From Smallanthus sonchifolius (taxonomy: Eukaryota; Streptophyta; Magnoliopsida; Asterales; Asteraceae): 64,000 bases of DNA. Below the pieces are notes generated by a model, which was not told the DNA's origin, made no database searches, and worked only from the letters and a program-made list of their open reading frames with translations. Of this stretch, positions 57,309 through 64,000 are shown piece after piece. The position numbers were made by a program, and so were the translations under genes. Within the stretch, counting starts at the first letter, position 1, and the number at the start of each line of letters is the position of its first letter. The stretch covers positions 112,949,207 through 113,013,206 of the forward strand of contig CM042020.1 of NCBI GenBank assembly GCA_023525975.1, in the 5' to 3' direction.

Positions 57309-58322
57309 ACACAAGAAACATTCAAACCATTTTGTATATTGTACTCTAAACAAGGTCTCAAGCAAGTTGTTTGGATAATTGTAACAATTTTTAATGTTGA
57401 CTTAGTGGTAGTAATCTTATGTTATCAGTCTCCAAACTCGCTTCGAGTTTCTCCTTCTTAGTCCACAATTAATATGTTCGAACCAACCTACACTCGTGTC
57501 GGGAACTCAACTGTGAACCGTCATGTTCCATCTTAACTTTATCATAAAACATCATGAAGTAAATAGGCAGACTTATAGTAACCTATCGTGGCACATTGAC
57601 CCCATTGAGAGAGAGAGAGTTTTCTTTTTAGTACAAGAAATTTTATGACATATGTAAGGTCAAATCAAACTTCCCAATGACAATTACATATCAGGTACAA
57701 GTCGTGCGTTTCATTCCAGAATTTCATATCTAATTTGTGGTTCTTAATTTTCATACTTTTATTCTTGAAAATGCAACAAGCAACATATAAATGATCGGGA
57801 TAAAAGGGTTGAGTAATATTGGGTGTAGGAAAAAAAAGTTTATATGCTTTTAAAACAATTTGTTTACTTAAGTGATATATTTATAAATATAGATATTGTT
57901 ATATCCCTCTTCTTATCACTTGGCATCATCACATTCATCCTCAACACCCTTTTCCCCCAAAACCACTTAATACACAAATTCACACGCGGATCTATTCATA
58001 CCCGATTAGACTTAACGCGCGGGTCATAACCTGTTTCTTTTGACCCGTAACATCAAAACCCTATTTTTTTTGGGATACCGTAATAATCCAATTTCCCTTT
58101 CTGCTCTTCCACATCCTCCACATTCTGCAAATCCTAAATCGATGGAACCAACTTCCATAGCTAGCACGACAAACGGCGGGGGTTTATAAATCTGAGTTCC
58201 GATTGCATAATTTATAGCGTTTGTAGTGTTTTCCTATCTATCAACTTAGCTATCTTCCATAGCAAGGACCTCAAACGGCGGGGGTTAGAAGTCCAGGTAT
58301 AATCGATTTTTTTACTTTTATT
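57309..58322. other. Intergenic DNA before the helicase fragment
   Basis: No gene is supported. CTTCCATAGCTAGCACGACA and CTTCCATAGCAAGGACCTCA, each followed by AACGGCGGGGGTT, form a diverged ~110-bp repeat at 58151-58190 and 58253-58290. A short GAGAGAGAGAG run is at 57607. Confidence 0.5.
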
Positions 58323-59148
58323 TTGTCAAATTTTGCTTTTGTTATGCAATCAGAAGTCAAAATTTTATCAATCAGAAGCAGACAAGACATTGTAAATGCC
58401 TCTGTAAGTTCTTCCTATATTTGGACAAAATGTAAGGTCCTAAGGTTAATTAAAAACCTAAGGTTAAGTCTAGGAGGAGAATCGTCTGCTATAGATGAAA
58501 CAAAGATCTTTAGAGATTGGCTTTTGGAATTAGGAGAAGGAAAAAATGGCGGTTTGAATGATGGTGACGTAATTATAGATATACATGATGATCTTCTCAT
58601 AACTGATTCATTTGATCATATTTCAGATCTAATTGATTTTATGTATCCTTTTATTCTTGAACATGCATCCAATTCAGATTATTTTCAAGAAAGAGAAATA
58701 CTTATACCAAAGAATGAAGTCGTACATGAAATTAATGATCGCTTACTATCATTGTTCCTAGGAGATTCAAAGGAATATTTAAGTGCAGGTAATATCTGTC
58801 AATCTGAGCATCTTGATGATAATTTTGATGAAAGTTATACTCTCTTGATTTTCTAAATGTGTAAAGTTATCAGGTTTGCCGAATCACAAATTAGTTCTAA
58901 AGGTTGGAATTCCAGTTATGCTACTAAGAAATATTGATCAGAAAAACGATTTATGTAATGGAACAAGACTTCATATTAAATCACTGAGTAATCGTATTAT
59001 AGAAGCAGATATTATATCCGGAAGCAACAATTGTCATCACACTTTCAACCCTAGAATTGGGTTAACACCTTCTGACAAGAGAATTCCGTTTAAATTTCAA
59101 AGAAGATAATTTTCAATTGCTGTATGTTTTGCAATGACCATAAATAAA
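58323..59148 (+). pseudogene. Pif1-type DNA helicase C-terminal fragment (Helitron-like)
   Basis: The frame 58323-58856 and its continuation 58873-59148 encode RQDIVNASVSSSYIW, CKVLRLIKNLRLS, WLLELGEGKNGG, ISDLIDFMYPFILEH, and QEREILIPKNEVVHEINDRL. After a short break come GLPNHKLVLKVGIPVMLLRN, LCNGTRLHIKSLSNR and GLTPSDKRIPFKFQRR. These are the helicase motif III-V region and C-terminal part of plant Pif1-like proteins, most of which come from Helitrons. The N-terminal ATPase motifs are absent. The sequence stops inside the conserved AMTINKSQGQ box, cut by an LTR at 59149. There is an in-frame stop after FQRR. Confidence 0.85.
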
Positions 59149-60027
59149 TGTAAGGCCCTAAAACCGGGCACCCTACAGTTGGTTTTCATCACTAGATATT
59201 CTCTTTAAAACACTCATTTAGTAAATCAAAACTACATCGGAAGTCTTTATAATATAATTATTACACACTAAGGTCATAATCGTTATTACTTTACCTTACG
59301 AATGCCTGCACACCGATCCGAGTAACACCGCTCCCAAGCCAAGACACGTCATCCGCAAAGCTCACTTGCAACACAATCTAACATACACACAAAGTCAGCT
59401 ACGCTGAGTGAGTTCTAATAGTTTAATTTAGACAAGAACCATTCGTCACAATTATTATTTATCTTCACACAGGACACCTCGGTTCTTCATAAAATAGTTT
59501 TGTCATTTATTGACCTATAATTAACCTCTGTTATCTTACAATATCCTAAAGGATTTACCACCCAAGACTCATCCCATAATTATAACCCAGTAAGTCTCAC
59601 CGGGATGGATCGAACTTACTACACTAATAACTGGTAATCTACCACACATATTAACCCGAAACCCGGTTAACCCAACCAATCCCTAGACATTGACTTACCC
59701 AACCTTGACCAAGGTTCTCATAATTCAACTAACACAACAGTTGTAAATACAAAGTCCTCATCTTGACACAATGGTTAATCTAGCTCTACCCACCACATTA
59801 ATATCATTTACACATCACAATAATATCATCCCACGCACAAAAATATAACTTAACACTTGTATGCCATTTAACACATATATATGCACACAAACACACACCT
59901 CATCACTGCACCCTCGTCAGGGCGTTTGACACACCCCGAGCTCATCATTAACCTACTCAATATTGTCATATTTGGTGACCTTCCGAAGGACTTAGTCCTC
60001 CACAATCCCGTTTGCCGTGCCACAAAG

Positions 60028-62660
60028 ACAACGATGCAAACACACCCGTTTGCTGTGCCACAAGGACAACGATGCAAACACACCTGTTTTCCGTGCACAA
60101 GGTGTAACATCTCGAAAATTTATCTAGCGAGTGGATCGAGTTATTGAGGGATCATGGTCTCTTTAAAACAACTTGGGTTATAAAAGTTCCCTGTAAAGCG
60201 GGATTATCACAGTTAGAGGACCTGAATAGCCGTTTATTATAGAATGTAAGATAGAATTGCATTAAACGTATTCAGAGGGACCCGAAAGGAAATAACAAAG
60301 GGTTTATAAGCCACCTAATGGCAAACCTTAAGCCTTAATCGACAAAGGGGTGTTCGACGGCAGCCAAAGGAGAGCGCAAAGGAGAGAGGGGACGACGAGG
60401 GGTCTCGCGATGGTTCTCCGACGGTAACACGCAGTAGAGGAACGTCACTACTCGAAAGGTAAACTCCTAAACCCACTCTTTACCTCCTCGTGTTTGTTAG
60501 TTCATGGGAAAAACCCGATTAGGGTTGCGTGACTGTGGTTACGGTGGATGGAGGAGACGGGAGAGGAGGCGGTGGCATGGGGTGGCTACGAGTGACAACA
60601 TGTGGTGGTGTTGGTGCGATGGTGGAGAGCCACGGTGACGGCCGGGAGGAGTTTGCTGAGAACGAGAAAATAGGAAGAGGGAGTCGTGTAGCGTGGTGGT
60701 GGTCTCGGGAGGAGCTGGAACGGCGACGGCAGCGAGATGTGGTTCATGGTGGTGATGTACGGTGAAGGTGGTTCACGATGGTGGCAGTCCACGACAATGA
60801 ACAGGAAGAAAGACGAAATCGGATTAAAACCCGATTAGGGTTTGTGAGCATAGGGTTTGCATGGAGGGATTTCAACGTGCATGGAGATATCGGCTCGTGT
60901 ACGCTTGACCAGTAAGGTTAGGGTTTTTGCATGGCGTGTGTACGTACATGCATGCGGGTTCCAAACGGGTTAAGGATGAACCGGTTCGAGTAGACACGTG
61001 GATTAGGGTTTTTGCATGGTGAAGGGGACGTGCGAATGAGACGAGTGTCGGGAATATTTATACTTTTACGTAATTGATACATGTCTAGGGCATACTTTAA
61101 CTGTGTGATCGCGCGTATGACAGGTTTGGGTTTCGAGCGTGTACAGACGGACTTGCAGAGCAAGGGTGTGGATCTTATAACTGGTGAGTTTCTAATCCCT
61201 TCTTTTAAATGTTTTTTTTTATCATTTTGGGGCTATCGTACATACTTTTGAGATATGTTTTATTACATTATATGTACCCTGATGAGTTTGTGAAGTTAGA
61301 TAGTTAAATATGGGACTAAGGGACTGTGTGTGTCCATAGGACGTGCGGGTAACATGCGGGGATATGGTAACGGGTCGTATAGTGACCTAACAGGGGTGTG
61401 TCGGGGTTGTAGTTACGGGTCATACGGGTATGACTAGGAGGTGTTAGAGGGTGTGCATGTACGTGGTACGTGCTTAAATAATGAGATATAGTATTTGTAT
61501 GTGGATTGTTATATTAGTAGTGTATTGTGTTATGAGTTAGTCGGGGTGAGTCGGGATATAAGCCAAATGCTTATGAGTACGTGTAGGATATCTTGTCCTA
61601 GTGCTATGTGTGAAGTGCAGGTGTAGTTAGTGAACCATGTATATAGAGTATATTGTTATGTGATTATACACGTGTTGTATGCATTGTGTCGTTGTCCTTG
61701 TGACACGACGGGTATTGTTTTTGCATTGTTGTCATTATGACACAGCAAACGGGATTGTGGAGGACTATGTCCTTCGGGAGGTCACCAAAGGTGACGATGT
61801 CCAACAGGACCGTGATGAGCTCGGGGTGTGTCGAACGCCCTGACGAGGGTGCAGCGAAGAGGTATGTGTTTGTGTGCTTATATATTTGTGTTGAATTGCA
61901 TGCAAGCGTTGAGTTATATTTATTTTGCATGAGATAGTATTATTGTCGTGAGTCGAGTTAGATTGACCGTTATGTCTGGATTGTGATGTGGTGCTTGCAA
62001 CTGTTATGTCAGTTGATTTGTAAGAGCCTTGTTCAAGGCTGAGTAAGTTGATGTTTAGGGATTGGTTGAGTTAACCAAGTGTCGAGTTAATACATGTACT
62101 TGAGTATGAGTTATTAGTGTAGGTAAGTTCGACTCATGTTGATGAGACTGTGGGATTATAATTATTATGGGATGAGTCTCAAGTGATGAGCTATTATGGG
62201 AAATCAGGTGATAACAGGGGATTATCTATTGGATAATGAATTGTGAACCTATTTTATAAGGACCGTGGATCCTGAGTAAAGTTTAAATAATTTTTGAGAC
62301 GAGTTGGCTTTTGTTAAATTAAACTATTAGAACTCACTCAGCGTAGCTGACTTTGTATGTATGTTAGATTGTTTTGCAGGTGAGTCTGCTAGATGAGGTA
62401 TATTGGCTTGGGAGCGGGACTACTCGGGTTGGTGCGCACGCATTCGTCAGGTAATGTTATGAAAATTAACGAGTTTGAATGATAACCTTATTTTGAGAAA
62501 GACTTCCGCTGTTTATTTAAATGAAAGTAGAGTACTTTTAAAAGAGTAAAACCAGTTATGAGAACCAATTGTAGGGTGCCTGGTTGGGGCCTTACACAAG
62601 GACAACGATGCAAACACACCTGTTTTTCGTGCCACAAGGACAACGATGCAAACACAACGC
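60028..62660 (+). repeat. 38-bp tandem repeat of the outer LTR, split by the inner LTR
   Basis: ACAACGATGCAAACACA starts at 60028, 60066, 62602 and 62640. Removing the inner element and one CAAGG gives steps of 38, 37 and 38 bp. The inner LTR therefore inserted within a tandem array. The inner copy holds only about two degenerate units near 61686-61745. Confidence 0.85.
60103..62596 (-). mobile_element. Inner solo LTR of the same family, inverted, with CAAGG target duplication
   Basis: On the + strand it runs TGTAACATCTCG to GGGGCCTTACA, 2494 bp. CAAGG lies at 60098-60102 and 62597-62601. On the minus strand it begins TGTAAGGCCCCAACCAGGCA, matching the start of the outer LTR (TGTAAGGCCCTAAAACCGGG). 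No internal coding region remains, so it is a solo LTR. It provides an intact reference for where the outer LTR should end (…GAGATGTTACA). Short Gly/Trp/Arg-rich frames near 60529-60765 are composition artefacts. Confidence 0.92.
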
Positions 62661-64000
62661 ATAACACATAATGCACACCATCACATATTATTTATATATC
62701 TAGTTACTAGGCCTGCACCACATTACACATTCCTAGGATAATATATCCCACACAAACTCATGAGCGTCTAGCTCACATCCTAACTTACTCCGACTAACTC
62801 ATAACTCATAATCAACAGACTAGCATTTACACGACTTGTTAGCTAAGCATGCACCTCACATACTCACTCGAGATAACACATTCTACTTACACCCATAAGC
62901 TATTTAGCTTATATCCTGACTCACCCCGACTAACTCATAACACGACACACGTCATTAACTGTTTTACCCCTAGCTCACAAAATCTCATAGACACCCCATA
63001 GACTCACCGACTCATCAGTAAACATTATAGTTCATGACCACTTCGAGTTAAAACCCGAAACTCTTAACACGTTTGTTAAAATAAACATATCTTGTAAGCA
63101 TGTACGATAGCCCCAAAAACATTAAAACATTTAAAAGAAGGGGATTAGAAACTCACTGTTATGATGATCTAACTCCTACACTGCAACGACCTTTTTTCAC
63201 AAAGCCCGAACCTGTCAACGTATGATCACATGGTCAGAGCACATCCTAAACATGTGTCGATTACGTTTAAATATAAATGTTCCCGATACTCGTCTCATCC
63301 GTACATCCTTTCATCCATGCAAAAACCCTAATTCACGTATCTGCTCGAATCGGGTTATCTTGAACCCTTTTAGAGCCTGCATGCAGGCACGTTTACGTGC
63401 TATGCAACGCCTTAGTCTCATAGGTCACATGTACCCGAGCCGAGGCCTCCCATGCACATAAGAAATTCCACATGTAAGCCTTAAGTTCACAAAACCCTAA
63501 TCTCACCGACACATAATCTTGAAGCGGGCTTCCATGCACGCGCGTAAACCACCATGCAACCCGACTTAGCTCTATTCACCGTGTATCATCACCAAGCGTC
63601 ACCCGTCGTGCACCACCATTGAGTTCCACTACCTTGTATCACTCCCGTCCTCCCGTCACCTTTCTTGCCCTTTGAAACCCTAATCGGGTTCTTCCTTCAC
63701 GTGGGAGCATCACTACTCCCTTCATCTAGCGGTCCGCTGTCAAGAAGCACCATCACGACCGGCTCCAGCAGCCACCGTCACCACCCTTACTGCCGTCTTC
63801 GTTCCCAGCGGTCCCCGAAGTCACCGCCACCTTCACCCGCCACCCTCTCTATCTTTTATCCTCTTTGGCCATTGGCCTCCACTAACCTTCGATCACCGTC
63901 ATCACACGCCATTACTTCCAAAACCGCTGGCCACCACTAATACCCCCTTCTTCACCGTCTCTTGCTGCCAAGACACCGCCATCCTTTCCACCGTAGCCAT

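Larger units (their letters stand above)
59149..64000 (+). mobile_element. Outer long LTR (TGTAAGGCCC family), interrupted and cut by the window end
   Basis: It starts TGTAAGGCCCTAAAACCGGG directly after ATAAA in the helicase fragment. It runs to 60102, is interrupted by an inverted copy of its own family (60103-62596), and continues from 62602 to the window end. Shared sequence with the inner copy (for example AAAGTCAGCTACGCTGAGTG) shows it is an LTR read in the forward direction. The right end and target duplication are outside, so solo LTR or full element cannot be decided. Open frames at 63222-63940 have no domains. Confidence 0.82.

Noticed and set aside
60529..60792. Gly/Trp-rich and antisense frames
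   Set aside because: Composition artefact of a GGTGG-rich stretch inside the inner LTR.
61360..61435. GGGTCGTATAG and GGGTCATACGGG words as a further hairpin-motif cluster
   Set aside because: Only two loose matches without paired arms, inside an LTR. They were not counted as part of the motif family.
63222..63940. Two open frames near the window end
   Set aside because: They fall in the outer LTR, show Pro/Ser-rich composition and lack any domain.
1..64000. A new multi-gene defence or metabolic system
   Set aside because: The three intact genes are ordinary plant genes with no functional link. The other coding pieces are transposon proteins or captured fragments. No evidence for a coordinated new system was found.

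Overview
The window is nuclear DNA of a flowering plant. It has GT-AG introns, nested LTR retrotransposons, Helitrons, MULEs, tRNA-derived SINEs and fold-back MITEs. The repeat families, such as a copia element with long extra reading frames after pol and long LTRs starting TGTCACACCCC or TGTAAGGCCC, suggest Asteraceae. That placement is inference. Most of the 64 kb is transposon-derived and AT-rich.

Three host genes look intact. (1) Y14 (RBM8A), the exon junction complex subunit, is on the + strand in four exons (8984-11678, 203 aa). (2) A convergent minus-strand gene of ten exons (18099 down to 12780, 920 aa) encodes a predicted secreted or luminal beta-propeller, lectin-like protein of unknown function. 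(3) RRP45 (CER7-like), a core exosome subunit, is on the + strand in nine coding exons (38794-41779, 427 aa), with a probable GC-AG intron in its 5' UTR. In each gene the exon phases close exactly.

Layout: 1-8678 is the 3' part of a copia element (pol end, long post-pol reading frames, 3' LTR), split by a solo LTR at 3721-6049. 8984-18380 holds the convergent gene pair, with SINEs and a fold-back in introns and spacer. 18.4-28.3 kb is a transposon field: two Helitrons, SINEs, a 1.4-kb minisatellite, a dead HARBI1 transposase, and a Pack-MULE with 343-bp TIRs that carries an EXO70 fragment and a nested Helitron. 29.0-36.0 kb is a dead RTE-type LINE on the minus strand, cut by a second solo LTR with perfect TTGGT target duplications. 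37.3-41.8 kb has a Helitron followed by RRP45. 42-50 kb holds a SINE, Helitrons, two fold-back MITEs and a palindrome-rich tract. 50-56.3 kb holds an NSE4 exon fragment and a decayed MULE with an OTU-like domain, bracketed by clusters of hairpin motifs built on ATACGACCCGTAT. 56.8-57.3 kb is one CACTA-type end. 58.3-64 kb is a Pif1-type helicase fragment interrupted by a long LTR, itself interrupted by an inverted copy of the same family.

No operon-like or defence-like system is visible. The most notable points are the hairpin-motif family, the Pack-MULE with captured EXO70 sequence, the self-nested LTR pair and the uncharacterised beta-propeller gene.
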